Below are positions 9,490 to 19,375 of a DNA stretch of 64,000 bases, in pieces; position 1 is the first letter of the stretch; each line of letters begins with the position of its first letter. Position numbers and translations under genes: made by a program. A model generated the notes under the pieces. The model saw only the letters and a program-made list of their open reading frames with translations, did no database searches and was not told the DNA's origin. The stretch is from Hazenella coriacea (GTDB lineage Bacteria; Bacillota; Bacilli; Thermoactinomycetales; Thermoactinomycetaceae): assembly GCF_004341825.1 (NCBI RefSeq), contig NZ_SMAG01000002.1, forward strand, positions 62,001 to 126,000, given 5' to 3'.

Positions 9490-9666
9490 ACTCTCAATGA
9501 GCATTTTTAGTAATATATTTATCTAAATTCCGTCGGGTCGCTGTTTCTCTCACTCTCGTAGCGGATCCGCAAAAGTCGTTCGCGAGAGAAACATCTCCTC
9601 TCCTAGATTCTCAGGATCAAGCCACTTCGTTTCCCATTCATTCAAGTGATTTTGCTCAAATCGAGT
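9490..9666 (+). mobile_element. MITE-like intergenic repeat, copy A
   Basis: 177-bp element with imperfect inverted ends: ACTCTCAATGAGCA on the left and TGCTCAAATCGAGT on the right, which share ACTC-N4-TGAGCA. The interior holds the family core CCGTCGGGTCG, GTTTCTCT...AGAGAAAC arms and the palindrome GCGGATCCGC. It has no coding capacity. It sits just behind noc and was likely moved by a transposase encoded elsewhere. Confidence 0.8.
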
Positions 9667-9692
9667 TACATAGATATACAAAGAAGATAAGT

Positions 9693-9716
9693 GAGGCAGA
9701 GCATGGCCTCTTTTTC
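9693..9716 (+). terminator. Probable terminator downstream of noc
   Basis: GAGGC...GCCTC stem over AGAGCATG followed by TTTTTCTTT. The rest of 9717-10050 shows nothing recognisable apart from the parA ribosome site. Confidence 0.6.
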
Positions 9717-10067
9717 TTTATCAAAGGTAAATTGGATAAAGGTAGGCTTGATCTGATGTACTACAATCTAAGATCGGAGAGGTGTGTTTTTAGACGTCCA
9801 GATCGACTTGATAATAAAAAGTCATGGAGTGCTGGCATCAGTTCATCTAGACGAGGGTTTAAACTAAAAAGTACTATTTTTTTATATAGTGTTATATGTT
9901 TAATAATGGCATAGTTAAAGAGAAGAGTTTTATTCTATGATGAAGCCACTTCTTGCTGAATCCCATACGGGCGAGAATTGGATTGATTTTATTAGCTAAT
10001 AGAAGAATGGAAAGGTTAGGAAAACATCTATGAAAAATACTGTGTGATCTATAGGAGAGGTGGAAGT

Positions 10068-10832
10068 ATGGGGAAAATAATAGCGATTGCAAATCAAAAG
10101 GGTGGAGTGGGTAAAACAACGACATCCATTAATCTAGCAGCTAGTTTGGCGGCGATGGGCAAAAAAGTTTTATTAGTTGATATAGACCCTCAGGGAAATA
10201 CGACTAGTGGATTAGGCATTAATAAAGCGGATGTGAAAAGTTGCATCTATGATGTATTTATTAATGATACTCCAGTTAACCAAGCTCTACTACAAACCTC
10301 TGTAGAAAATTTATGGATCGTACCAGCAACGATTCAGTTAGCTGGTGCCGAAATTGAGCTTTCTCAAGCTATCTCCCGTGAATTGCGTTTAAAAAGAGCA
10401 TTACAGCATGTGAAGAATGATTTCTCCTTTATTTTAATCGACTGTCCACCATCGCTTGGGATCATTACATTAAATGCTTTAACTGCAGCAGAATCTGTTC
10501 TAATCCCGATTCAGTGTGAGTTTTATGCATTGGAAGGATTAGGTCAGTTACTAAATACCATTCGGATCGTCCAAAAGCATCTAAACAAACACTTAGAAAT
10601 AGAAGGTGTTTTATTAACCATGTTTGATGGACGAACGAATTTATCTGTACAAGTAATGGAAGAAGTGAAAAAATATTTTCAGAACAAGGTATACCAAACA
10701 GTGATCCCGCGGAATGTTCGGCTGAGTGAAGCCCCTAGCCATGGGCAACCCATTTTAGTCTATGATGCGCGATCCCGTGGTGCAGAGTGTTACAACGAAT
10801 TGGCTAGAGAAGTGGTGATTCAAAATGAGTAA
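10068..10832 (+). CDS. parA: Chromosome-partitioning ATPase ParA/Soj
   Basis: Walker-type ATPase that works with ParB-parS in origin segregation and controls DnaA activity. 254 residues. The deviant Walker A KGGVGKTT (with the signature first Lys) is near residue 11. Walker A' VDIDPQGN and IDCPPSLG follow. ATG 10068 is preferred over an upstream in-frame start because AGGAGAGGTGG lies in front of it and the protein then begins [13 protein letters not shown], as in Soj. It overlaps parB by 8 bases, so the two are translationally coupled. Confidence 0.96.
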   Translation: MGKIIAIANQKGGVGKTTTSINLAASLAAMGKKVLLVDIDPQGNTTSGLGINKADVKSCIYDVFINDTPVNQALLQTSVENLWIVPATIQLAGAEIELSQAISRELRLKRALQHVKNDFSFILIDCPPSLGIITLNALTAAESVLIPIQCEFYALEGLGQLLNTIRIVQKHLNKHLEIEGVLLTMFDGRTNLSVQVMEEVKKYFQNKVYQTVIPRNVRLSEAPSHGQPILVYDARSRGAECYNELAREVVIQNE

Positions 10833-11685
10833 ACGGTTAGGTAGAGGACTAGATGCACTGTTCACGCAAGTGGATGTTTCTGAGCAAGATGAAGTAAATG
10901 AAGTGAATATTGAAGAATTACGACCCAATCCGTATCAACCACGCAAATATTTTGATGAAGAGACTCTGAATGAACTGGCAGCATCTATTAAACAACATGG
11001 GATTGTACAACCTCTTGTTGTACGAAAAAGCATTCGGGGATACGAGATTATTGCAGGAGAACGTAGATGTAGAGCCGGAAAGTTAATCGGACTTGAAAAA
11101 GTTCCTGTTGTTGTTCGGGAATTTAATGACAATCAAATGATGGAGATTGCCTTAATAGAGAATTTACAACGAGATGATTTAAATCCGATTGAAATTGCGA
11201 TGGCTTATCAAAAACTCATGGATCATCTGGCTGTAACTCAAGAAGTTTTAGCAGAGAGGGTAGGGAAAAGTAGGCCACATGTAACGAATTTTTTACGCTT
11301 ACTTCAGTTACCCTCGGATTTACAAGAAGATGTTTCACGTGGAACATTATCGATGGGACATGCTCGTGCATTGTTAGGAATTAAAGATCGAGATTTACAA
11401 AAGAAACTAGCGGAAAAAGTAAAAACTGAAAAGGCTAGTGTACGTCAGCTAGAAGAATGGATTCAAAAGCTAAATCAATTAGGTTCCCGTAAAGAGAAAG
11501 TTCAGACCAAACAAACTGTGGAACCAGTCATCAAAAGATATGAGGATTTATTACAACAAGCTTTTAGTACACCGGTTCGAATTAAACATGGACGGAAAAA
11601 AGGCAGAATTGAAATTGAATATTATTCGGAACGTGAGTTAGAACGATTGATTGAATTGTTAAATCAAGAGAGAATGATGGATTAG
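10825..11685 (+). CDS. parB: Chromosome-partitioning protein ParB/Spo0J
   Basis: CTP-dependent sliding clamp that loads at parS, spreads and recruits SMC. 286 residues. It starts [13 protein letters not shown], the ParA-stimulating N-terminus. The CTP-binding ParB domain has GERRCRA and [12 protein letters not shown]. The helix-turn-helix covers [22 protein letters not shown], and a C-terminal dimerisation domain ends the protein. A parS site lies inside the reading frame, as in B. subtilis spo0J. The gene overlaps parA. Confidence 0.96.
   Translation: MSKRLGRGLDALFTQVDVSEQDEVNEVNIEELRPNPYQPRKYFDEETLNELAASIKQHGIVQPLVVRKSIRGYEIIAGERRCRAGKLIGLEKVPVVVREFNDNQMMEIALIENLQRDDLNPIEIAMAYQKLMDHLAVTQEVLAERVGKSRPHVTNFLRLLQLPSDLQEDVSRGTLSMGHARALLGIKDRDLQKKLAEKVKTEKASVRQLEEWIQKLNQLGSRKEKVQTKQTVEPVIKRYEDLLQQAFSTPVRIKHGRKKGRIEIEYYSERELERLIELLNQERMMD
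11331..11346. promoter_or_regulatory. parS site inside parB (TGTTTCACGTGGAACA)
   Basis: An exact match, in reverse orientation, to the B. subtilis parS consensus TGTTCCACGTGAAACA. Intragenic parS in spo0J is known in Bacillus. Confidence 0.93.
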
Positions 11686-11815
11686 GAAATTCACCATACA
11701 TTCTAAGAGAATATGGAAATATTCACTTGCCATCCTTGGTTCACCTTGTAGCTTGTCTTAGCACATGTTACAGGACTGGGGGTGGCTTGATCATTGAATG
11801 AGAAGGGGGACATTT

Positions 11816-12505
11816 ATGTTATTAGGAACAATTGTGAATGCAGTAGCGATTATTATAGGAGCACTCCTTGGGATTATATTTAAAAAAATGTCTGATCAGA
11901 TGAATCAGACCATGATGAGTGGGATTGGATTAGTCACGATTGTGATTGGATTATCTATGGCGTTAAAAAGCAATAATCTGTTTTTAGTACTCTTGTCGAT
12001 TGTTTTAGGAGGTGTGGTTGGGACTCTATTACAGATGGAAGAGCATTTAGAAAAGTGGAGCCAACGACTGGAGCGAAAGTTTGGGCATAACAATCAATTT
12101 GCGAGTAGTTTTGTAACAGGGGTATTAGTTTTTTGTGTCGGACCCATGGCGATCTTAGGAGGCTTAGATAGTGGACTTCGAGGACAACATGATATTTTAT
12201 TTACGAAATCTTTATTAGATGGAGTAACCGCTACGATTTTTTCTTCTGCTTTGGGTATTGGCGTCTTATTTTCAGCCATTCCAGTATTTCTCTATCAAGG
12301 GCTTATCACGATTTTAGCAACATGGATTACTCAGTTTATAGATCAAGCGATGTTAGATCTTGTGATTCAGCAGATGACGGCAACAGGGGGTGTACTCATC
12401 TTGGCGATTGGCTGTAATCTGCTAGGGATTACTAAAATAAAGGTAGCTAACTTATTGCCAGCTCTGCCATTGGTCGTGATCGGTGCACCTTATATTCAAT
12501 TATAG
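11816..12505 (+). CDS. DUF554 family membrane protein
   Basis: About 229 residues with six or seven hydrophobic segments. The family pattern is clear: LLGTIVNAVAIIIGALLG at the start, then TIVIGLSMAL, the conserved FVTGVLVFCVGPMAILGGLDSGL and SLLDGVTATIFSSALGIGVLFSAIPVF. Function is unproven; it is probably a cytoplasmic-membrane transporter of small solutes. ATG 11816 is chosen over an ORF start 18 bases upstream because AAGGGGGA precedes it. DUF554 genes often follow spo0J in Bacillus relatives. Confidence 0.85.
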   Translation: MLLGTIVNAVAIIIGALLGIIFKKMSDQMNQTMMSGIGLVTIVIGLSMALKSNNLFLVLLSIVLGGVVGTLLQMEEHLEKWSQRLERKFGHNNQFASSFVTGVLVFCVGPMAILGGLDSGLRGQHDILFTKSLLDGVTATIFSSALGIGVLFSAIPVFLYQGLITILATWITQFIDQAMLDLVIQQMTATGGVLILAIGCNLLGITKIKVANLLPALPLVVIGAPYIQL

Positions 12506-12609
12506 TCATGTCTATGATCTAATGACCATCTAATCTTGCTGGCACTCAAGCTTGAGTTTTATATTCTCTATCAGGTCACGAACCTTCATTTTAAAGTCTT
12601 TACAGAAAA

Positions 12610-12666
12610 GAAACCTCTTTACGATTCCAACTTCTATGAAGTGGGATCGCAAAGGGGCTTTTTTAA
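12610..12666 (+). terminator. Long imperfect terminator hairpin in the 12.5-12.8 kb spacer
   Basis: Arms of about 23 bases (AACCTCTTTACGATTCCAAC... and ...GTGGGATCGCAAAGGGGCTT) pair with several G:T wobbles over a TAT loop, followed by TTTTTT. It ends the DUF554 transcript. The rest of the 310-base spacer shows nothing recognisable. Confidence 0.7.
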
Positions 12667-12815
12667 TGGATAGAGGTTATTGCATACAATCGTGCCATTC
12701 CCTTATTGATATGATATCAAGCCTGTTTTTGGCGAAAAAAAACAAGTCATGGCACATAGATGAAGAGATGGGACTCAGATGATGCAATGCGTTCTGTAAA
12801 GATGTGTGATTCGAT

Positions 12816-13415
12816 TTAGCTTTCAATGGTAGTGCGAGATGGATTTTGTAAGTCATAACTAGCTTCTAAGATCGAGGATGAAATGACTTCTGCCATTTTC
12901 ATCACCATACTTAGTCGTGTGTTTTGTAACACAAAATACTCCATAAAACCCGCCACATTTACAATACCAGTAATATATATTTGACCAATCTCTGGTAAGT
13001 TTTTATTTACACCTGCTCCTGGACGAAGAGGACCCAATCCCACCTGAATCCAACCGACACTCTTCACCTTTCCAAGACAAGCATCGATCGCTAAAATACA
13101 AGCTTGTGGATGTTGCCGATGGATTTGCTCGATCGTTGCTGAAAGATTAACTGCGTGTACAGGATCATCTAATGTCCCATAAATCTGTAATGGACTGTTC
13201 ACTCTGGATAATAGAGTACCTACTAAAGGACCAAGTGAATCACCTGTAGAGCGATCAGTTCCGATACAAATACAGACGATCTCTGGAGCTGGGTTCGACT
13301 GTAAAGCGTAGGATATTTGTTGTGAAAACTTCCTTTCAGCATGTGGGTTAGTAACTTCAATCCGAAAGGGTAAAGAAGAATACGAATTTTTTTGAATGAA
13401 TGGAATCTCTCTCAT
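12816..13415 (-). CDS. yyaC: Spore protease-like protein YyaC
   Basis: 199 residues of the YyaC family, distantly related to the germination protease GPR, which degrades small acid-soluble spore proteins. Conserved blocks are CIGTDRSTGDSLGPLVG, YGTLDDPVHAVNL, ILAIDACLG and GPLRPGAGVNKNLPEIG. The Asp residues in CIGTDRSTGDS and IDACLG correspond to positions shared with GPR. GGAGG precedes the ATG. In B. subtilis yyaC also neighbours spo0J, though here a DUF554 gene lies between. It marks the organism as a spore former. Confidence 0.9.
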   Translation of the reverse strand: MREIPFIQKNSYSSLPFRIEVTNPHAERKFSQQISYALQSNPAPEIVCICIGTDRSTGDSLGPLVGTLLSRVNSPLQIYGTLDDPVHAVNLSATIEQIHRQHPQACILAIDACLGKVKSVGWIQVGLGPLRPGAGVNKNLPEIGQIYITGIVNVAGFMEYFVLQNTRLSMVMKMAEVISSSILEASYDLQNPSRTTIES

Positions 13416-13511
13416 ATAGAATCCTCCGAGAAAAAGTTCCTTATCAGTATACGGATGAATGGACTGAAATATACATGTAAGGACAACCTGATTTGATAGA
13501 GGAGAGATTTT

Positions 13512-14561
13512 GTGAGAATCAATCTATTATCCACTTTAAAAGTGAGTATGACTATTGTAGGAACAACGATTGGAGCAGGATTTGCTTCAGGTAGAGAGAT
13601 CTGGGAGTTTTTTGGTTCATATGGTGAGTCTAGTTATCCAAGTATTTTCCTGTCCATGGTTATTTTTTATATCGCTAGTATGATTTTGTTAACGATTAGT
13701 TGGAAGAGGAAAACGGAGCATTATTCAGAGCTACTTGAGCAGATTATGGGGAAGTCAATGGCACGAATCTTTGATGGATTGGTCACTTTCTCCTTATTAA
13801 CTACAACCATTGTGATGATTGCAGGAAGTGGGGCTACTTTTGAACAATGGCAAGGTGAAGATCTCTATTTATTCGGTTGTCTTATACTCGTTTTAGCGGT
13901 ATTTATCGCTCTCTTATTTGAAACTAATGGCATGCTTTCGTTAAACATGGTGATTATGCCTGTTTTGATCGTGATCCTTATATATGTGTGTCTACAATTT
14001 TCACAATCTCACTCAACAGAAGTCATAAATAGGGATCAGGAATTGGTCCTGTCATGGCCTTCAGCAGTGGCCTATGCAGCCTTTAATATTATTTCCTTAT
14101 TAGCGGTATTATCCACAGTAGGACGTCAGATTCGTCATTCATGGGAGATCTGGACAGCTGGTCTGATCAGTGTTATTTGTCTTGGAGGAGTGGCTATTCT
14201 CTATAACCATTCTTTATTAAAAATTGAGCACTTGATTTCCCAATATGATATTCCCTTATTTGCTCTTGTTGAAGATTACTCACCGATTTGGATGCTAACT
14301 ATTTCGTTACTGTTATGGTTTGCTATTTTTACAACCACACTTAGTAATATGCACGGACTAATTTTTCGGTTATCCCCCTATATATCTTGGCCTCGGTGGT
14401 TAGTATCTCTTTCTTGCTTACTCCTGTTGACGCCACTGAGCCAATTGGGTTTTGCTACATTGGTTCAATACCTATATCCCTTGTATGGAGTTTGTAATCT
14501 GTTTTTATTGGCCTCGATTTTGATGTATCCTTTTTCTAAGCAGGAGTCTAAGGAAGGGTAA
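13512..14561 (+). CDS. YkvI-type membrane transporter
   Basis: 349 residues with about ten hydrophobic segments. The N-terminal TIVGTTIGAGFASGREIWEFF is the hallmark of the YkvI family, distant relatives of APC-type amino-acid permeases and GerAB spore-receptor subunits. Substrate is unknown. It starts at GTG 13512 with GAGGAGAG upstream and is divergent from yyaC. A DnaA-box sequence (TTATCCACA, 14109-14117) inside the frame looks incidental. Confidence 0.82.
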   Translation: MRINLLSTLKVSMTIVGTTIGAGFASGREIWEFFGSYGESSYPSIFLSMVIFYIASMILLTISWKRKTEHYSELLEQIMGKSMARIFDGLVTFSLLTTTIVMIAGSGATFEQWQGEDLYLFGCLILVLAVFIALLFETNGMLSLNMVIMPVLIVILIYVCLQFSQSHSTEVINRDQELVLSWPSAVAYAAFNIISLLAVLSTVGRQIRHSWEIWTAGLISVICLGGVAILYNHSLLKIEHLISQYDIPLFALVEDYSPIWMLTISLLLWFAIFTTTLSNMHGLIFRLSPYISWPRWLVSLSCLLLLTPLSQLGFATLVQYLYPLYGVCNLFLLASILMYPFSKQESKEG

Positions 14562-14611
14562 AAAAGAATGTGGTAGAATGTTATTAAATATCAGAAAGGA
14601 GGCGAAACGAT

Positions 14612-15232
14612 TTGATTTATGCCATAGCGAAATGGGTGATAAAAATGTTTCTTCATACTTATCACCGTGTAGAGGTTTATGGAATGGAGGACTTACCTCG
14701 TCAAGGATCATTAATTGTTGTAGGGAATCATGTTAGTTATTTAGACTCTTTTTATATTGCTTCTTTGCTTCCACGACCTGTTCACTTTATGGCTAGACAA
14801 GAGTCTTTCGCTCATCCAATCACCCGGCGTTTACTTCACTTTGCAGGTGCATTTCCTGTGAATCGAGAAAAACCTGAGATTAGAACAATGCGAACGGCGC
14901 TTCGATACTTGGAACAACAGGAAGTCGTAGGGATCTTTCCCGAAGGTGGGATTGATGGGGATGGTAGTTTTCAAGAGATCAAACAGGGTGCCTCTTATTT
15001 AGCGACCAAAGGAAATTGCCCTATCCTTCCTGTCTACATTGAGGGGACTCAGATCGCACTGCCAGAAGGTCAAAAGTGGATTAAACCTATCAAAATCACT
15101 TTATATGTAGGCAATCCCATCATCCCCCCAGATGTAGGGTCAAGTAAAGAAAAGCAGTTATTAGTGAGTGAGCAGATCCAACAACAACTTCGATCTTTAA
15201 AAAATGGCATCGACCTAGATCAAACAGGTTGA
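14612..15232 (+). CDS. plsC: 1-acyl-sn-glycerol-3-phosphate acyltransferase (PlsC family)
   Basis: Transfers an acyl chain to lysophosphatidate, giving phosphatidic acid at the membrane. 206 residues. The catalytic H-x4-D motif is NHVSYLD (about 43-49). The glycerol-phosphate-binding FPEGGIDGDG block and VYIEGT follow. The start is TTG 14612 with AAAGGAGG nine bases upstream; a hydrophobic N-terminus follows. Family assignment is firm; the exact substrate is inferred. Confidence 0.88.
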   Translation: MIYAIAKWVIKMFLHTYHRVEVYGMEDLPRQGSLIVVGNHVSYLDSFYIASLLPRPVHFMARQESFAHPITRRLLHFAGAFPVNREKPEIRTMRTALRYLEQQEVVGIFPEGGIDGDGSFQEIKQGASYLATKGNCPILPVYIEGTQIALPEGQKWIKPIKITLYVGNPIIPPDVGSSKEKQLLVSEQIQQQLRSLKNGIDLDQTG

Positions 15233-15281
15233 ATGATGGGTCTTAACTTTTTATAATGTTAGCAACAACAAAAGAGGTGTG

Positions 15282-15494
15282 ATGAAGTTGCAACGGAAGC
15301 CATTTGGACTCGGTGATCTTGTAGAGATGAAAAAAGCGCATCCTTGTGGAACCAATGCGTGGAAAGTGATTCGGATGGGGATGGATATTCGGATTAAGTG
15401 TACAGGCTGTGATCACAGTGTTTTGCTACCCCGAAGCCGCTTTGAACAACGCTTGAAGAAGGTATTAGTTTCAGCAGGTGAATCAGCTGAATGA
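15282..15494 (+). CDS. DUF951 family protein
   Basis: 70 residues, small and basic. The family core is DLVEMKKAHPCGTNAWKVIRMGMDIRIKCTGCDHSVLLPR, with a conserved PCG and a CxxC that could bind metal. Function unknown. It commonly sits between plsC- or mscS-like genes and ychF in Bacillales, as here. An in-frame GTG directly precedes the chosen ATG. Confidence 0.85.
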   Translation: MKLQRKPFGLGDLVEMKKAHPCGTNAWKVIRMGMDIRIKCTGCDHSVLLPRSRFEQRLKKVLVSAGESAE

Positions 15495-15521
15495 TAGGAA
15501 TATGTTTCTGTCAAGAACCGA

Positions 15522-15550
15522 AGCACCTAAAGTGAGGTGCTCTCTTTTTT
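15522..15550 (+). terminator. Intrinsic terminator before ychF
   Basis: AGCACCT/AGGTGCT stem over AAAGTG, then CTCTTTTTT. Confidence 0.85.
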
Positions 15551-15669
15551 ATGTAGAAGCGTGATATAATAGACAAGGTTTTTGTAAAGAGATGGTCGAG
15601 AAAGCAATTACTTAATTGTAGGACCATCTCATAACGGGAACGGAATTAGAGTAAGGGGATGATCCTTTT

Positions 15670-16770
15670 ATGGCATTAACGACAGGCATAGTCGGATTAC
15701 CAAACGTAGGAAAATCTACACTATTTAATGCAATTACTCAAGCAGGCGCTGAATCTGCCAACTACCCTTTTTGTACGATTGATCCGAATGTAGGGGTTGT
15801 GGATGTTCCAGATCCTAGATTGAAACGTTTAGCTGAAATTGTGAAGCCACAGCGGATTGTACCCACTTCTTTTCAATTTGTGGATATTGCCGGGTTGGTA
15901 AAAGGGGCTAGTCGAGGAGAAGGACTTGGCAATAAATTTTTATCTCACATTCGTGAAGTGGATGCAATTATCCATGTAGTTCGTTGTTTTGAGGATGAGA
16001 ATATCACCCATGTGGCTGGAAAAGTGGACCCTGCCAGTGATATTGAAACCATTAGTCTAGAGCTCGTGTTTGCTGATCTTGAAACTGTAGAAAAACGGTT
16101 AGATAGAGTTCAAAGACTTAAGAAAAGTGGCGATAAATTAGCAATCGCCGAACATGATATTTTGGTTCGTTTACAAGAAGCTCTTTCAGAAGGCAAACCT
16201 GCTCGCTCTGTTGCCTTAGATCGGGACGAAAAGCTAACAATTAAAAGCCTGAATTTGTTGACCATGAAAAATGTTCTATATGCCGCCAATGTGAGTGAAG
16301 GTGACATTTCAAATCCATGGGAAAACCCTTATGTTCAGGTCGTACAACAGATTGCTGAAAGTGAAGGGGCTGGTGTAGTTCCAATCAGTGCACAAGTAGA
16401 GGCAGAAATTGCGGAGTTGGATGGAGAAGAAAGAGAACTTTTTTTAGAAGAGCTGGGTCTAGAAACATCAGGCTTAGATCGACTCATCTCTGCAGCTTAT
16501 CATCTACTGGGCTTAATCACTTATTTTACAGCAGGTGAAAAAGAAGTAAGGGCTTGGACGATTCGACAAGGTACCAAAGCACCACAGGCAGCTGCTGTGA
16601 TTCATACAGATTTTGAAAGAGGATTTATTCGTGCTGAAGTCACTGCTTTTGATGATTTAATGGCGTGTGGTTCATTAGCTACAGCTAGAGAGAAAGGCTT
16701 ACTTCGGTTAGAAGGAAAAGAATATGTGGTCCACGATGCAGACATTATGACTTTCCGTTTTAATGTGTAA
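15670..16770 (+). CDS. ychF: Redox-regulated ATPase YchF (Obg-like)
   Basis: 366 residues, full length. Obg-family P-loop NTPase that prefers ATP, associates with ribosomes and affects oxidative-stress responses. Walker A is [15 protein letters not shown]; the G2/G3 region is [10 protein letters not shown] and [20 protein letters not shown]. The usual NKxD is changed to NVSEGD, as in YchF proteins. A TGS domain closes the protein ([30 protein letters not shown]). GGGGAT precedes the ATG. Confidence 0.96.
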   Translation: MALTTGIVGLPNVGKSTLFNAITQAGAESANYPFCTIDPNVGVVDVPDPRLKRLAEIVKPQRIVPTSFQFVDIAGLVKGASRGEGLGNKFLSHIREVDAIIHVVRCFEDENITHVAGKVDPASDIETISLELVFADLETVEKRLDRVQRLKKSGDKLAIAEHDILVRLQEALSEGKPARSVALDRDEKLTIKSLNLLTMKNVLYAANVSEGDISNPWENPYVQVVQQIAESEGAGVVPISAQVEAEIAELDGEERELFLEELGLETSGLDRLISAAYHLLGLITYFTAGEKEVRAWTIRQGTKAPQAAAVIHTDFERGFIRAEVTAFDDLMACGSLATAREKGLLRLEGKEYVVHDADIMTFRFNV

Positions 16771-16834
16771 AAGTGATGAATATCAGCATGGAGAGAGTCT
16801 CAGAACTTAAATAGTAAAAAACGGGGCAAGCTTC

Positions 16835-16863
16835 TTGCTTTATTCTAAGTGCTTTGATAGAAT
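16835..16863 (+). promoter_or_regulatory. Predicted promoter of rpsF-ssb-rpsR
   Basis: TTGCTT (16835-16840), 17-base spacer, TAGAAT (16858-16863). This gives an ~80-base leader containing the S6:S18-type hairpin. Confidence 0.5.
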
Positions 16864-16890
16864 ATATTATCGTATATTAGTAAAAGTCGT

Positions 16891-16940
16891 TCTCCTTGCT
16901 CTACTGAAAAAAGTAGAGCCGTAGAGTCCAAAGGGAGGTG
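16891..16940 (+). promoter_or_regulatory. Possible S6:S18 autoregulatory leader motif
   Basis: A CTCTAC/GTAGAG hairpin (16899-16918) is followed directly by CCG (16919-16921), with outer CTCCTTG and CAAAGGGAG able to pair around it. Known rpsF leaders carry a hairpin with a CCG trinucleotide bound by the S6:S18 dimer. The match is by eye, not by covariance model. Confidence 0.45.
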
Positions 16941-16946
16941 TAAACT

Positions 16947-17237
16947 ATGCACAAATATGAACTTATGTTCATCGTACGTCCAGACGTAGATGAAGAAACC
17001 CTCAAAGCAACCCGCGAGAAAGTACAATCTATTATTGCGGAAAATGGTGGAGAAGTTACCAATGTTGATGATATGGGTAAGCGTCGCTTTGCATACTTAA
17101 TTGATAAGTATCGTGAAGGATTCTATACAGTTGTCAACTTCCAAGGGAAAGCTGAAGTTGTATCTGAATTGGATCATGTATTGAACATTAGCGACTACGT
17201 CATTCGTCACATGACCATCAACATGGATGAAAAATAA
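16947..17237 (+). CDS. rpsF: Ribosomal protein bS6
   Basis: 96 residues, with HKYELMFIVRPDVDEE at the start and RRFAYLIDKYREGFYTVVNFQ in the middle, typical of S6. It pairs with S18 on the platform of the small subunit. Strong GGGAGGTG site. First gene of the conserved rpsF-ssb-rpsR operon. Confidence 0.97.
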   Translation: MHKYELMFIVRPDVDEETLKATREKVQSIIAENGGEVTNVDDMGKRRFAYLIDKYREGFYTVVNFQGKAEVVSELDHVLNISDYVIRHMTINMDEK

Positions 17238-17287
17238 GCACCAACGGAATAGGTCATTGACTACCGATCAAAAGGGAGAGGTTATCT

Positions 17288-17758
17288 ATGTTAAATCGGG
17301 TCATCCTGATCGGTCGGTTAACTCGCGACCCTGAATTGCGTTATACCTCTGGTGGGATCGCAGTTTCTCGTTTTACTCTCGCAGTTGACCGTCGTTTCTC
17401 TAATCAACAAGGTGAGCGCGAAGCAGATTTTATTAATATAGTCACTTGGCGTAACCAAGCTGAGAACTGTGCGAACTACTTGAAGAAAGGATCACTTGTC
17501 GGCTTAGAAGGACGAATTCAAACTGGCAAGTATGAGAACCAAGAAGGTCGTACGGTTTATACCACAGAAGTTGTGGCTGATGATGTACGCTTTTTAGAGC
17601 CCAAAAATCGTAATGAGTCAGCTCCTTCCTCTTCGTTTGGTCGAGGAAACTACGGGGGAAGCCCTAGTGGTAGCAACTATGGTAATAAACCGATGGATGA
17701 CCCATTTGCAGATGACGGTAAACCAATTGATATCTCGGATGATGATCTACCATTCTAA
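17288..17758 (+). CDS. ssb: Single-stranded DNA-binding protein Ssb
   Basis: 156 residues. The N-terminal OB fold starts [20 protein letters not shown], with [28 protein letters not shown] Gly/Asn/Ser-rich linker leads to the acidic tip ISDDDLPF, the docking peptide for replication and repair partners. It is the main replicative SSB, judged by operon position between rpsF and rpsR. Confidence 0.97.
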   Translation: MLNRVILIGRLTRDPELRYTSGGIAVSRFTLAVDRRFSNQQGEREADFINIVTWRNQAENCANYLKKGSLVGLEGRIQTGKYENQEGRTVYTTEVVADDVRFLEPKNRNESAPSSSFGRGNYGGSPSGSNYGNKPMDDPFADDGKPIDISDDDLPF

Positions 17759-17806
17759 TTGAACGGATCAACCAACCACCATGCTTAAGCTAAAGGAGGG
17801 AACGAG

Positions 17807-18034
17807 ATGGCACGTCGTCGTGGACATAAACGTCGTAAAGTTTGCTTTTTTACAGTAAACAAAATCGAATATATTGACTACAAAGATGTGGATTTACTAC
17901 GTAAATTCATCAGTGAACGTGGTAAAATTTTGCCACGTCGTGTAACTGGAACCAGTTCCAAGTACCAACGGCAATTAACCCGTTCAATCAAAAGAGCACG
18001 TCAAATGGCTCTTTTACCATATACCAACGATTGA
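17807..18034 (+). CDS. rpsR: Ribosomal protein bS18
   Basis: 75 residues, basic. Contains [33 protein letters not shown], the S18 signature. The first Cys sits alone, so this is not the zinc-ribbon C+ form. Strong AAAGGAGG site and a terminator behind it. Confidence 0.97.
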   Translation: MARRRGHKRRKVCFFTVNKIEYIDYKDVDLLRKFISERGKILPRRVTGTSSKYQRQLTRSIKRARQMALLPYTND

Positions 18035-18043
18035 TTTCTCATA

Positions 18044-18074
18044 CAGGGGCGGGAGGACCGCCTCTGTTTTTTAT
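18044..18074 (+). terminator. Intrinsic terminator of rpsF-ssb-rpsR
   Basis: CAGGGGCGG/CCGCCTCTG stem over GAGGA, then TTTTTTATTT. Confidence 0.9.
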
Positions 18075-18150
18075 TTACTTAGCAGGAAAATGAGCCGGAC
18101 ATGTGGAAAGTTCTCCTTAATATGTATATTTTTGAGGGAGTGCTAGATGA

Positions 18151-18462
18151 ATGAACCGGCCAGAACGAGGGGTGCAGTTTGCAAAAAGCGTCAAAGTGAT
18201 TGATTGGCTTCGGACAGAAATTCTAGATCAGGTGGCTACTTTGTTTAAAGGTTTGCATCATGCCAACCAGCATGTCATTATAGATAGCCTTTCAAGCTTG
18301 GTCGTAACCATCTACATTATAGCTCGTCGGATCGGTTTCTCTTTTCGCGAATTGGATCAAGCTGTGATACAAAAGCTAAAAGAGCACGCAAGAGATGGAC
18401 ACCAATTGGAGCAGTGGTATGGTGATTTAACTTCTCTTGAAGAGTACATAAATAAGAGGTGA
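18151..18462 (+). CDS. MazG-like family protein
   Basis: 103 all-alpha residues. The pattern (KSVKVIDWLRTEILDQVATLFKGL, then a hydrophobic helix and LDQAVIQKLKEH) resembles the small MazG-like proteins found beside yybS in Bacilli. The EExxE metal site of true MazG pyrophosphatases is not evident, so catalysis is doubtful. ATG 18151 is preceded by GAGGGAG. The yybS start follows after seven bases. Confidence 0.7.
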   Translation: MNRPERGVQFAKSVKVIDWLRTEILDQVATLFKGLHHANQHVIIDSLSSLVVTIYIIARRIGFSFRELDQAVIQKLKEHARDGHQLEQWYGDLTSLEEYINKR

Positions 18463-18469
18463 AACTCGC

Positions 18470-19375
18470 TTGTCTCATAATACAAAAGGAGTAGTGAAAG
18501 ATAGTCTGATTACTTTTGGACTGTTCTTGCTACTTCTTGCCTCGTTAATCATCCCAGGTGTCAACTTAATCAGCTTATGGCTTCTCCCGCTCCCTTTTTT
18601 CTATTTAAAAGCAAAGCAAAGTTGGGGGATCACCCTTTTTTATACATTGGGAATGGGACTGATGTTTTTTATTTTTCCATTAACCCCTTTTCAATTTATC
18701 TATTTCCATATTGTAGCTGTTGGTTTAGTGATGGGAGAATTGTATCGTAGAGAAAACACGACAGGTACTGATATTGTATTAGGTGGAATGATTACAGGAT
18801 TAGTGGGCTCATGGATTCTGTTGTTGATTAGTGAATATGTATTTCACTTGATGGCGCAGTTGCGTGAGGCTTGGAGTTCTGCTTGGGAAACAGCAAAAGG
18901 TATAGTGAATACTCCCACGGATCTTCCTGTTCCATCTTTAGAAATGATTATCCCTAATCTCCTGTTCTTTCTGATTGTTCCTACAGCATTGCTTACCTTT
19001 CTTGTTGGAATGAAATGGATGACTCGAATTGGCTATCCTAAAAAGTCGCTCCCGCTCTTTCGAGATTGGCGATTACCTCGGGTTTTCTTCTATTTCTACT
19101 TTTTAACGATCATCGTCACCTTTCTGGTAGGAGAAGAAGCAGACTCTTCATTGCAAAGCTTATTACTAGGCATTACTGGAGTCTTCCAATTTCTATTTAT
19201 TATTCAAGGCATCTCCTTTATTGCTTTTTTACTACATCATAAAAGTAAAAGTAAAGCTTGGATTACTCTTCCTATTTTACTCACATTCTCCCCTCTAAAT
19301 ATCATCATCTTATTTATGGGGATTCTTGATAGTGGTTTACGATTGCGAGAGCGGATGTTTATGAATAAAAGTTAA
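18470..19375 (+). CDS. yybS: YybS family (DUF2232) membrane protein
   Basis: 301 residues with about eight membrane segments; DUF2232 family, function unknown. It conserves synteny with gdpP and rplI as in B. subtilis yybS-yybT. The start is TTG 18470 with AAGAGGTG eight bases upstream. Context suggests a membrane function linked to envelope or nucleotide signalling, but nothing in the sequence proves it. Confidence 0.85.
   Translation: MSHNTKGVVKDSLITFGLFLLLLASLIIPGVNLISLWLLPLPFFYLKAKQSWGITLFYTLGMGLMFFIFPLTPFQFIYFHIVAVGLVMGELYRRENTTGTDIVLGGMITGLVGSWILLLISEYVFHLMAQLREAWSSAWETAKGIVNTPTDLPVPSLEMIIPNLLFFLIVPTALLTFLVGMKWMTRIGYPKKSLPLFRDWRLPRVFFYFYFLTIIVTFLVGEEADSSLQSLLLGITGVFQFLFIIQGISFIAFLLHHKSKSKAWITLPILLTFSPLNIIILFMGILDSGLRLRERMFMNKS

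Noticed and set aside
9732-9914. 60-codon frame between noc and parA
   Set aside because: No ribosome site or family resemblance; likely chance in AT-rich spacer.
14109-14117. Perfect DnaA box inside the YkvI-type gene
   Set aside because: Single site within coding sequence; expected by chance at this frequency.
16882-16893. AAAAGTCGTTC upstream of rpsF as another MITE-like copy
   Set aside because: Only 11 bases match the repeat; no core or ends nearby.
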